Of a DNA stretch of 14,376 nt, positions 8,329-14,376 are shown one piece after another. The notes under the pieces are model-generated. The model saw only the letters and a program-made list of their open reading frames with translations. It had not been told where the DNA came from and ran no database searches. How positions within the stretch are numbered: position 1 is the stretch's first letter; each line of letters opens with the position of its first letter. Source of the DNA: Chitinophagales bacterium (GTDB lineage Bacteria; Bacteroidota; Bacteroidia; Chitinophagales; UBA10324). Location of the stretch: assembly GCA_013695715.1 (NCBI GenBank), contig JACCZZ010000210.1, positions 1 to 14,376 on the forward strand, read 5' to 3'. The translations under genes were made by a program, and so were the position numbers.

Positions 8329-9131
8329 AACATATGCAAATTCACCTTTAAGGCTATTAAAATAAGCAATATGGTGCCAACGATGATCCGGTAATATCCG
8401 AAAGCTTTGAAACCATGTTTAGTCAGATAACCAACAAATGCCTTAACTGCTATCATGGCTACAATAAAAGCAACTATAAAGCCTATGGCAAGAGGTATTA
8501 GGGTATCAGAGGTGATGGATTTATAATGATCTAAAAGATCTAATGCAGAAGCCGCAGCCATTGTAGGAACCGCTAAAAAAAAAGAAAATTCAGCAGCCTG
8601 CTTCCTGCTTAACCTTTGAGTCATTCCCCCTACAATGGTTGCAGCTGACCTGGAAACACCAGGAATCATTGAAATTACCTGAAACAATCCAATCTTTAGC
8701 GCCATAAAAAAAGAGACAGGTTCTTCCGGAACATCGCCTTTTTCTGTAAAAATTTTGTCTATAAATATAAGAACGATTCCGCCTGCCAGCATTGACACTG
8801 CTACTACAGTTACGCTGCCCAACATTTGCTTTACCAGATCATGAAAAAGAAACCCGAATACTGCTGCAGGGAGGAAAGCTACAATAAGGGTTAAATAAAA
8901 ATTTAACAACTCCTTAAAGGGTCTGCTTCCGGGTAAAAACTTTCTCCAGTACAGCACTACAATTGACAAAATAGCACCAAACTGAATCACTACCTCAAAC
9001 ATTTTTACAAAATCATTGTCATTTATTCCCATCAGGGTTGAAGCTATAATCATGTGACCCGTAGATGAAATGGGTAAAAATTCTGTGATTCCCTCTACTA
9101 TACCTAAAATGATTGCCTGTAAATTGTTCAT
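8325..9131 (-). CDS. uppP: Undecaprenyl-diphosphatase (UppP/BacA family)
   Basis: Integral inner-membrane phosphatase that converts undecaprenyl diphosphate to the monophosphate lipid carrier for peptidoglycan and other surface polymers; overexpression gives bacitracin resistance in other bacteria. Motifs: GIVEGITEFLPISSTGH (residues 10-26) and MIPGVSRSAATIVGG (about 157-171), the two conserved signatures holding the catalytic Glu, Ser and Arg. About seven hydrophobic segments are visible. I start it at the ATG at 9131 (MNNLQAIILG, 268 residues). The in-frame TTG at 9152 lies inside a perfect -7 promoter box and would not be transcribed. First gene of uppP-truB-ribF, a frequent Bacteroidota order, though ftsX and the DUF3098 gene often found upstream are absent here. 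Confidence 0.97.
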   Translation of the reverse strand: MNNLQAIILGIVEGITEFLPISSTGHMIIASTLMGINDNDFVKMFEVVIQFGAILSIVVLYWRKFLPGSRPFKELLNFYLTLIVAFLPAAVFGFLFHDLVKQMLGSVTVVAVSMLAGGIVLIFIDKIFTEKGDVPEEPVSFFMALKIGLFQVISMIPGVSRSAATIVGGMTQRLSRKQAAEFSFFLAVPTMAAASALDLLDHYKSITSDTLIPLAIGFIVAFIVAMIAVKAFVGYLTKHGFKAFGYYRIIVGTILLILIALKVNLHML

Positions 9132-9447
9132 GATAAATATTGAAGGCGGCAAAGATATGAGGGAAGGGCATACTTCAAACTTAGTGATTGATCAGGTATT
9201 CAATGCCCAGGGTAATGCAATTTTATTAAGATTAAGCTTTTCCTTTCTTATTAGAAATGATAAAATCACTTTGAGATCAGTGAGGAAACGATTATCCCCA
9301 ATCTATTGTGAACGAATGTTTATGAGTTCGGTAAATCTTTACACATTTCTTTCCAATTGTAAAATCTTATTCTATAAGGCAGCGCTGACATAAAATTGTA
9401 TATCTTGTGCCACGTAATTTCTTTTTTAATATAAAACTCTGAAAACT
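9132..9447. other. Divergent intergenic region: uppP promoter and ompA-like gene leader
   Basis: The 316 bases between the divergent uppP and OmpA-family genes carry the uppP promoter (9150-9179, minus). They also hold a possible plus-strand -7 element, TATCTTGT (9401-9408, one mismatch to TAnnTTTG, no clear -33), for the lipoprotein gene. An open frame crossing this region is not protein-like. I see no small RNA or other element. Confidence 0.55.
9150..9179 (-). promoter_or_regulatory. Promoter of the uppP-truB-ribF operon
   Basis: On the minus strand TTTG (9176-9179), an 18-base spacer and TATCTTTG (9150-9157) match the Bacteroidota sigma promoter (TTTG / TAnnTTTG) at both boxes. The -7 box ends 18 bases before the uppP ATG, so the leader is very short. 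This is the best promoter match in the window. Confidence 0.75.
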
Positions 9448-10050
9448 ATGAAGAACTTTTTTGTTTATGCTGCTTTAGGATTAATAGTCGCTTTTTCATC
9501 GTGCAATCAAGCTGAGAAAACCGACAACAACACCACCGATAATAACTTAAATGATAGTGACATGGTGCTGAAGAAAGATAATGAAGTATCTCAACAAGAA
9601 AAGCAGGAAACTAACTGGAATGATGTTGATTTTACCTCGCCTATTGTTAAATATGATGAGGTAAGTTCAAAGGATATTGATGTTCGCGGCAATGATCAAT
9701 ATACAATTTATAGTATAAATGAGGATATTCTTTTCGCTTCGGGACAATCATCTTTAAGCGCAACCGCAGAAAGTAATCTTACACAGATTGCTGCCTCTAT
9801 TAGCCAGCGATATCCAGAGGGTAAAATTCGTGTATATGGTTACACGGATTCTATTGGCAGCAAACAAGAGAACAAAGATCTTTCGCGTGCTCGTGCTGAG
9901 GCTGTTAGAAATTTCCTGGTAAGCAATGGACAAGTAGCGGAAGACAGAATTGACGTTAATGCAGAAGGCGAGAAAAAGCCTGTTGCGTCAAATGAAACAG
10001 CTGAAGGAAGAAAGCAAAACAGACGTGTTGAAATTGTAGCAAGGAAATAA
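9448..10050 (+). CDS. OmpA-family peptidoglycan-associated lipoprotein
   Basis: A 200-residue envelope protein. Residues 1-19 form a lipoprotein signal (VAFSSC, lipidated Cys19). A polar Asn/Asp/Gln-rich linker (20-80) follows, then an OmpA_C domain (about 88-198): ILFASGQSSLSATAESNL, VYGYTDSIGSKQENKDLSRARA and GRKQNRRVEIVARK. The TDSIG Asp134 and the Arg residues of LSRARA and NRRVEI correspond to residues that bind the diaminopimelate of peptidoglycan in this family. It probably anchors the outer membrane to the cell wall. It is a stand-alone gene, followed 30 bases later by a strong terminator. The A-rich leader just before the ATG, with no Shine-Dalgarno site, is typical of the phylum. 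Confidence 0.93.
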   Translation: MKNFFVYAALGLIVAFSSCNQAEKTDNNTTDNNLNDSDMVLKKDNEVSQQEKQETNWNDVDFTSPIVKYDEVSSKDIDVRGNDQYTIYSINEDILFASGQSSLSATAESNLTQIAASISQRYPEGKIRVYGYTDSIGSKQENKDLSRARAEAVRNFLVSNGQVAEDRIDVNAEGEKKPVASNETAEGRKQNRRVEIVARK

Positions 10051-10079
10051 TAATAATTTAGACGTGTAGAGATAAGGAC

Positions 10080-10109
10080 TCTGTGGGTTTTACTCACAGA
10101 TTTTTTTTT
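10080..10109 (+). terminator. Intrinsic terminator after the OmpA-family gene
   Basis: TCTGTGGG (10080-10087), loop TTTTA and CTCACAGA (10093-10100) form an 8-bp stem with one G-U pair. A run of nine T (10101-10109) follows directly. This is a textbook Rho-independent terminator on the plus strand. Confidence 0.9.
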
Positions 10110-10134
10110 GCCTGAAAGGAGTTGTACGATAGGC

Positions 10135-10166
10135 TTTGATCAAATTGCAAACATTTCGTACCTTAG
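10135..10166 (+). promoter_or_regulatory. Candidate promoter of the 110-residue protein gene
   Basis: TTTG (10135-10138), a 20-base spacer and TACCTTAG (10159-10166) give a full -33 box and a -7 box with one mismatch to TAnnTTTG. It lies after the terminator and about 38 bases before the ATG at 10205. Confidence 0.5.
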
Positions 10167-10204
10167 TTGCAGAATTACAGTTAATTAAATAATTAATATT
10201 ATTC

Positions 10205-10537
10205 ATGTCATCATTAAAGGTTTCCAGAGAATTTCTCGATGGTCCAGTTGCTAAGATAATTAACCAGGCCACAAAAGTTGCTGAATCTATGAATGGAAAT
10301 AAGAATTTTCCAATTCCTCCAATATCTCCCGACGGATTGCAGTCAGTAGTTAATGATCTTAAGCTGATGGAAACAAAAGCCAAAGACAAAAAGCAGCAAC
10401 ATATTATTAACAGAGATGTGGCTCTTGCTGATGTTCAGGATTTTTTATTGCAGAATGCTACGTATGTTGAAAATGCTTCCAAGAATGATCTGGTTGTTTT
10501 ATTAAGTAGTGGTTTTGAAGCGAAGCCAAACCCTTGA
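10205..10537 (+). CDS. Hypothetical small helical protein (110 aa)
   Basis: Function unknown. The sequence is predicted mostly alpha-helical, without signal peptide, membrane segment or cysteines. Its pattern (N-terminal SSLKVSREFL, FPIPPISPDGLQSVVNDLK in the middle, then a helix with NATYVENASKND and a final LLSSGFEAKP) resembles the N-terminal part of Bacteroidota proteins of about 200 residues. In my recollection those continue after SSGF into a fibronectin type III domain. Here the frame stops at TGA right after EAKPNP, and no continuation is seen in the next 70 bases in any frame, so this may be a naturally short form or an old truncation. Support for being real: a promoter-like pair upstream, placement between a terminator and a convergent gene, and family resemblance. 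The antisense open frame is rejected. Confidence 0.72.
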   Translation: MSSLKVSREFLDGPVAKIINQATKVAESMNGNKNFPIPPISPDGLQSVVNDLKLMETKAKDKKQQHIINRDVALADVQDFLLQNATYVENASKNDLVVLLSSGFEAKPNP

Positions 10538-10609
10538 AGCAAATTATAGAATTCTTTTTCTCAACTTACAATAACGTTTAAGCGCCTGGCTGGAAAGCTT
10601 AGATAAAAA

Positions 10610-11329
10610 TCATCGAAGCTTTAGTAACTTGTTATGCCGGTTAACCAGCAATCCGGTGGCTAAAAGTAAAAGCAGTTCCCCCAAAGTAAACAAGGTCCAG
10701 TTGAATGATTGCGGCACATAGCCTGTAATGTCGTTAAACATCTGCTCCTGGCTTAGTGGAGTCCAAAGGGAAGAGCGTTTATTTGATAAAAGGTAATGGA
10801 TATAATCCCACATAAAAGAAAATATTACACTTACCGCACCAGCAATAAGAAGTAACCATTCTCTTTTACTGATAGAAACCCGGAGATCGTATTGATAATA
10901 ATAGGCGATGAGTAATGTAAGCAGAATCATACTCATTGATAAAATACACGGAGCGATTACGGGACCAATCCATGGTACAGGAATAAGAAATAGTATGTCC
11001 CACGTAAATAGTGAATCTGGCCAATCTAAAAAGAGCTTTAAAAAGATATAATAGAAAATATCCCATGCACCAAAGCAGAAGATAAAGAAAGAGAACCTTT
11101 GTACAGCATTCTTTCCTGCGATGATACCGATGGCAAGCAGCATGATGATGGCTGCAGCTTCACGAAGTAACTCGATTCCAGCAATGGCAGGAGGAATAGG
11201 CGATAAGGGAAATTTAAATCCTTCAGGGTAATACAATTCTCTTAAATAGATGACTACGGCTGCCTCTAAAAAACCCATAGCAATACTGAAAATAGCAAGT
11301 ACGAAAAATATTCTCCAAAAGGGATTCAT
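10610..11329 (-). CDS. Hypothetical polytopic membrane protein (239 aa)
   Basis: Not assigned to a named family. It has about six hydrophobic segments (roughly residues 7-29, 48-70, 78-100, 112-142, 156-177 and 212-231), so it is an inner-membrane protein. The first segment carries AMGFLEAAVVIYLRELYYP, a distinctive block with Glu22 in the membrane and charged Arg30/Glu31 at its end; this suggests a conserved functional site rather than a generic anchor. Further notable parts are the FPLSPIPPAIAGIELLREAA loop, FGAWDIFYYIFLKLF and PVPWIGPVIAPC. The ATG at 11329 is immediately preceded by an anti-Shine-Dalgarno-like sequence. It lies downstream of phoH in the same orientation, 152 bases away, and converges on the 110-residue gene. 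A transporter, enzyme or sensor role cannot be told apart. Confidence 0.8.
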   Translation of the reverse strand: MNPFWRIFFVLAIFSIAMGFLEAAVVIYLRELYYPEGFKFPLSPIPPAIAGIELLREAAAIIMLLAIGIIAGKNAVQRFSFFIFCFGAWDIFYYIFLKLFLDWPDSLFTWDILFLIPVPWIGPVIAPCILSMSMILLTLLIAYYYQYDLRVSISKREWLLLIAGAVSVIFSFMWDYIHYLLSNKRSSLWTPLSQEQMFNDITGYVPQSFNWTLFTLGELLLLLATGLLVNRHNKLLKLR

Positions 11330-11453
11330 AGATAAAGGAGGTGAGCTAATCGTGCTGACTGATGTTGTAAGTTTTTAGTCGAAACAGGAAGGGTTAAACA
11401 TAGTAACTTATATTCCGTAAAAGAGCCGAAAGACAGCAGAGGATAATGGGTAT

Positions 11454-11471
11454 ATTCTCATCAGGGAGAAT
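11454..11471 (-). terminator. Weak hairpin downstream of phoH
   Basis: ATTCTC / GAGAAT with a 6-base loop lies about 10 bases after the phoH stop. No U-run follows on the minus strand, so it is only a possible 3'-end structure. Confidence 0.25.
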
Positions 11472-11481
11472 TTACATATTA

Positions 11482-12477
11482 TCAGTTTAGAGGTGCTGAT
11501 GGAAGCTGAGGCTGACTTCTTATCTCTTCCTTCGGCTCTGAATTCTCATATGCAGTAATGATCTTTTTTACCAGTGGATGGCGAACCACGTCCTGCTCGC
11601 TTAGATAAACCGTACCGATTCCCTTGATATCCGAAAGTATGTCGAGTGCGCGAAATAAGCCACTTCGCTGTGTTTTTGGAAGATCTATTTGCGTGATGTC
11701 TCCAGTGACGATACACTTAGCAGATGAACCAATACGGGTAAGGAACATCTTCAATTGAGACTCAGTGGTATTTTGGGCTTCATCAAGAATAATGTAAGCA
11801 TGATCGAGTGTGCGGCCTCGCATGAATGCGAGAGGCGCAACCTCAATCACCCGGTTTGACATATAAAAGTTTAGCTTATCAAGAGGAATCATGTCGTCAA
11901 GTGCATCATAAAGCGGGCGCAGATACGGATCAATCTTTTCTTTAAGATCTCCAGGCAGGTAACCAAGGTTTTCACCTGCTTCAACAGCAGGTCTGGTGAG
12001 AATTATTTTTCTGATCTCTTTATTCTTCAACGCTCGAACAGCAAGAGCAACTGCCGTGTAAGTTTTGCCTGTGCCAGCAGGACCAATGGCGAAGATGATG
12101 TCATTATCTTCAGCAAGATCAACCATCTTTTTCTGATTTGGAGTCTTTGCCTTTACCACAATTCCATTCGGGCCATACACTATCGCATCATCATGCGCTT
12201 TAGGCATGTCGAGGTCGAAAGGATCTAAATCATCCAAAAGGTCTTCTGTCGCCTTGTCTGTAAGGCGGCCATATTTTTCTATGAAGTGAATTAAGTTATT
12301 GATCTTATCCTCAAGCAATCCAAGATCTTCTGTGTTTCCTTCAATTTTGATCTTGTTGCCTCGAGAGGTAAATTTTACCCTGGGGAAAGCATTTTTTAAA
12401 ATATGTAATCGTGAGTTATTAATTCCAAGGAGGTCAACGGGATCGATGGAGTCGAGGTGAATTATTAATTCTGTCAA
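11482..12477 (-). CDS. phoH: PhoH family ATPase
   Basis: Cytoplasmic P-loop NTPase of the PhoH/PhoL type, thought to act in RNA metabolism. Domains in order: an N-terminal KH-like region (about 1-68), an acidic linker (80-95), then the PhoH domain (about 105-312). That domain has Walker A GPAGTGKT (132-139), the LTRPAVEAGENLGYLPGD block (160-177), Walker B IILDEAQ (229-235) followed by NTTESQLKMFLTR, and VTGDITQIDLP (257-267). At 331 residues it is full length. The start is TTG at 12477: an in-frame TAA lies seven codons upstream with no ATG between, and the first downstream ATG would remove the whole N-terminal domain. A TTG start is common for Bacteroidota phoH. It is divergent from the SAM hydroxide adenosyltransferase-like gene, a frequent pairing. 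Confidence 0.95.
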   Translation of the reverse strand: MTELIIHLDSIDPVDLLGINNSRLHILKNAFPRVKFTSRGNKIKIEGNTEDLGLLEDKINNLIHFIEKYGRLTDKATEDLLDDLDPFDLDMPKAHDDAIVYGPNGIVVKAKTPNQKKMVDLAEDNDIIFAIGPAGTGKTYTAVALAVRALKNKEIRKIILTRPAVEAGENLGYLPGDLKEKIDPYLRPLYDALDDMIPLDKLNFYMSNRVIEVAPLAFMRGRTLDHAYIILDEAQNTTESQLKMFLTRIGSSAKCIVTGDITQIDLPKTQRSGLFRALDILSDIKGIGTVYLSEQDVVRHPLVKKIITAYENSEPKEEIRSQPQLPSAPLN

Positions 12478-12646
12478 GGTTGGTTTAGCTTGTTTTTATT
12501 TAGTAAAAATAAGGTAAAAAACGATTTCGGATTTTAATACAATTTAACGATGAAAAAATGCCAAAATCTTTGTTGGTAAATGATAAAAAATAGATTAAAT
12601 AATTGTTCAAGACTGACCGAAGAGTAAATCCTACTTATAGAGTCTT

Positions 12647-12674
12647 TTGCAACAGCTAACATTTACTTTCTTTG
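12647..12674 (+). promoter_or_regulatory. Candidate promoter of the DUF62 gene
   Basis: TTG (12647-12649), a 17-base spacer and TTTCTTTG (12667-12674) give a -33 box and a -7 box with one mismatch (T for A at position 2). The predicted leader is about 40 bases. It lies in the 246-base divergent region with phoH, which otherwise holds only AT-rich sequence. Confidence 0.45.
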
Positions 12675-12723
12675 CACGTTCTTTATTCACTTTGATCTAC
12701 TGTGAACAATAAGAACAGTTCCA

Positions 12724-13503
12724 ATGACCATTATCACTCTTACAACGGATCTTGGCACCCGCGATCATTATGTCGGTGTGGTGAAGGGTGAGCTGCTTAG
12801 GACTTTATCCAACATTCAAATTATAGATATCTCGCATGATATCACCCCTTTCAACATCATGCATGGTTCATTCGTTCTAAAGAATAGTTATCATTATTTT
12901 CCTAATGGCACCTATCACCTTATCGGTGTCAATATGCTGTATGAAGAAAATTCTCAATTCCTCATTGTAGTTAAAGACCAGCACACTTTCATAGGTCCTG
13001 ATAACGGGATCTTTGGCCTTTTATGGAATGGGGAGCCTGCAGATCAGGTTTTCAGGTTGATAATAAATGACGCGGAAAGAAGAAGCACCTTGCCAATGAA
13101 AGATTTATATGTGCGGGCAATGAGACATCTTTTAACTGGGGGTAACATAGAAAAAATCTCAGGAAAAATTTCGTCTTTCAGGCAAAGTACTATGGGAAGG
13201 CCTATCGTATCTCCGGATCACATGAGGGGTTCAATCATCTATTTCGATCATTTTGAAAACGCAATCGTAAACATTCAAAAAGATGAATTTGAAAGCCTTA
13301 GAAAAGGAAGGAAATTTATTTTTTATTTCAAAAGATATGATGATGTTGATTCTTTAAGCGATAACTATTCAGATGTGCCGGAGAGCGAAAAGCTATGCCT
13401 GTTTAATTCAAGTGGGTACCTCGAAATTGCAATCAACAAAGGCAATGCAAAAGGTTTGCTGAATTTGAGTGTAGGAGATATTGTTCAGGTGGAATTCAGA
13501 TAA
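12724..13503 (+). CDS. SAM hydroxide adenosyltransferase-like protein (DUF62 family)
   Basis: A 259-residue homologue of the SAM hydrolase / SAM-dependent halogenase family, which splits S-adenosylmethionine to adenosine (or halo-adenosine) and methionine. Family features seen: ITLTTDLGTRDHYVGVVKGE (4-23) with Asp9, IDISHDITPFNI (34-45), FIGPDNGIFGLLW (89-101), IIYFDHFENAIVNI (171-184) in the linker to the C-terminal barrel, and FNSSGYLEIAINKGNA (227-242). The block that is normally DPGVGxxR reads IGVNMLYEENSQ (67-78), and the usual HGRD reads PMKD (124-127), so the canonical Asp-Arg-His triad appears missing. Many Bacteroidota members seem to share this change. Catalysis as a plain SAM hydrolase is therefore uncertain. 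The ATG at 12724 aligns with the family start. It is divergent from phoH. Confidence 0.9.
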   Translation: MTIITLTTDLGTRDHYVGVVKGELLRTLSNIQIIDISHDITPFNIMHGSFVLKNSYHYFPNGTYHLIGVNMLYEENSQFLIVVKDQHTFIGPDNGIFGLLWNGEPADQVFRLIINDAERRSTLPMKDLYVRAMRHLLTGGNIEKISGKISSFRQSTMGRPIVSPDHMRGSIIYFDHFENAIVNIQKDEFESLRKGRKFIFYFKRYDDVDSLSDNYSDVPESEKLCLFNSSGYLEIAINKGNAKGLLNLSVGDIVQVEFR

Positions 13504-13641
13504 GCAGTGCGGAGATAAAGAATTGTTGCAGGAACCTGGTTTCAAACGATTTGATCATAATCATTGGATAAACAGGATTTAAAAAAATAAATTGGTCATC
13601 TCACCACAGCACTTTTATGTGCCTGGATTCTTCAATTTGCC

Positions 13642-13649
13642 TATCTTAG
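13642..13649 (+). promoter_or_regulatory. Candidate promoter (TATCTTAG) before the last gene
   Basis: TATCTTAG has one mismatch to TAnnTTTG and continues as TTGC, like the element at 10159. It ends 17 bases before the ATG at 13667. The -33 region has no clear TTG. Confidence 0.35.
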
Positions 13650-13666
13650 TTGCTGAAATAAACAGG

Positions 13667-14376
13667 ATGAAAAATAATTACCACCACTCACTTTTTTTAA
13701 TTACCTTTTTCTTGATTGCGTCCGCAAATTTGTTTGCACAACATACCCCTTTCAAAATACCCTTATCTGCAACTTCTAATGTTGCAGAAAATTCTGCAGA
13801 TTGGAATCCTGTATTAATCAATTTTGATAATGAAGTAGGGGATGAGTTTGCAGAAGATAAGATTCTGAGTGCACAAAAAGAAAAAGTCATGAATCTATTC
13901 TCTGTGCATCATGAAGCTTTAATAGCTCAAACGGCCAGGGATATCATTGACACTCCATATGTAGGAAGGAATTTTCCAGGCAATAACTATGATAATTCAG
14001 TCCCTAACGATAACGAGATTGCTATTTCTAATTCAGGATATATTGTTTCTGTAATGAATTCCACCATATTCATGTACGACCTTAATTCTGATACGACCAT
14101 CAGCTACATGTCATTGGATGCTTTTGCCACTTCACTTGGAAATGTGCAGAGTAAATACGATCCAAAAGTGATCTATGATCCTCTGGAGAATAAATTCATT
14201 GTTGTTTTTCTTGCAGGCTTTACACACAACACTTCGAGCATCATCGTAGCTTTTTCTGAATCGGATCAGCCTGCACAGAGTTGGAACTTTTATGAGCTCC
14301 CCGGCAATCCTCTAAACGACACCTTATGGAGCGATTATCCTATGGTAGCATTAACCGAACACGAGTTGTTTATCAC
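13667..14376 (+). CDS. Secreted protein, 3' end cut by window
   Basis: An open frame of 236 codons runs off the right edge. It starts with a Sec signal peptide (about residues 1-24, hydrophobic core FLITFFLIASANLFA, cleavage before QHTP). The mature part has an acidic, Asn/Asp-rich region (DTPYVGRNFPGNNYDNSVPN, about 97-116). Beta-type repeats follow: EIAISNSGYIVSVMNSTIFMY, and SKYDPKVIYDPLENKFIVVF (about 165-184). This suggests a beta-propeller or similar all-beta extracellular domain. Such proteins in Bacteroidota often end in a T9SS sorting domain, but the C-terminus is outside the window, so this is inference. AGG lies directly before the ATG at 13667. Function unknown. An antisense frame at 13678-13890 is its shadow. 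Confidence 0.88.
   Translation, partial: MKNNYHHSLFLITFFLIASANLFAQHTPFKIPLSATSNVAENSADWNPVLINFDNEVGDEFAEDKILSAQKEKVMNLFSVHHEALIAQTARDIIDTPYVGRNFPGNNYDNSVPNDNEIAISNSGYIVSVMNSTIFMYDLNSDTTISYMSLDAFATSLGNVQSKYDPKVIYDPLENKFIVVFLAGFTHNTSSIIVAFSESDQPAQSWNFYELPGNPLNDTLWSDYPMVALTEHELFI

Noticed and set aside
9070..9393. 107-codon plus-strand frame across the uppP start and the intergenic region
   Set aside because: Half of it is antisense to uppP and the rest is AT-rich with no domain pattern; it also overlaps the uppP promoter.
9840..10389. Two minus-strand frames opposite the OmpA-family gene and the 110-residue gene
   Set aside because: Both are antisense shadows; one reads through the terminator region and neither shows protein-like composition.
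10594..10621. AAAGCTT ... AAGCTTT inverted repeat between the convergent genes
   Set aside because: Only 7 bp, a long AT-rich loop, and one arm lies inside the coding end of the membrane protein gene.
11334..11405. Plus-strand gene after the strong AAAGGAGGTGA
   Set aside because: Every GTG or ATG that follows reaches a stop within a few codons.
13568..13668. 11-base direct repeat ATAAACAGGAT (13568-13578 and 13658-13668)
   Set aside because: Only two AT-rich copies, one covering the start codon context of the last gene; chance cannot be excluded and there is no sign of a mobile element.

Overview
The window is ordinary chromosomal DNA of low GC (visibly AT-rich; I did not count it) from a member of the Bacteroidota. 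The evidence is consistent. There is a type IX secretion C-terminal sorting domain, a TonB-dependent receptor with a carboxypeptidase-like N-terminal domain, and a HYC_CC_PP-type small protein. Ribosomal protein S16 is elongated, uppP-truB-ribF are in tandem, and phoH is divergent from a SAM hydroxide adenosyltransferase-like gene. Promoters resemble the Bacteroidota -7 element TAnnTTTG, and almost no gene has a Shine-Dalgarno site. No phage, IS, CRISPR, tRNA or rRNA gene was found.

Layout. Minus strand, 1-3477: rpsP (cut by the window edge), prfB (needs a programmed +1 frameshift) and a large secreted T9SS cargo protein. Plus strand, 3697-6322: a probable two-gene envelope unit, a small cysteine-rich HYC_CC_PP-like protein followed by a TonB-dependent receptor. 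Minus strand, 6611-9131: a uppP-truB-ribF operon (undecaprenyl phosphate recycling, tRNA pseudouridine 55, FMN/FAD synthesis) with a good promoter just upstream of uppP. Plus strand, 9448-10537: an OmpA-family lipoprotein closed by a strong intrinsic terminator, then a 110-residue helical protein of unknown function. Minus strand, 10610-12477: an unrecognised polytopic membrane protein and phoH. Plus strand, 12724 to the end: the DUF62/SAM hydroxide adenosyltransferase-like gene and the start of another secreted protein that runs off the window.

I do not see a clear new multi-gene system. The points most worth a second look are: (1) the prfB frameshift site, with its perfect AGGAGG stimulator, in a phylum whose ribosomes largely ignore Shine-Dalgarno sequences, plus a promoter so close to the prfB AUG that the mRNA may be leaderless; (2) the HYC_CC_PP/TonB receptor pair as a candidate metal-related uptake unit; (3) the apparent loss of the canonical Asp-Arg-His triad in the SAM hydroxide adenosyltransferase homologue; (4) an anti-Shine-Dalgarno-like sequence directly before the start codon of the unknown membrane protein.
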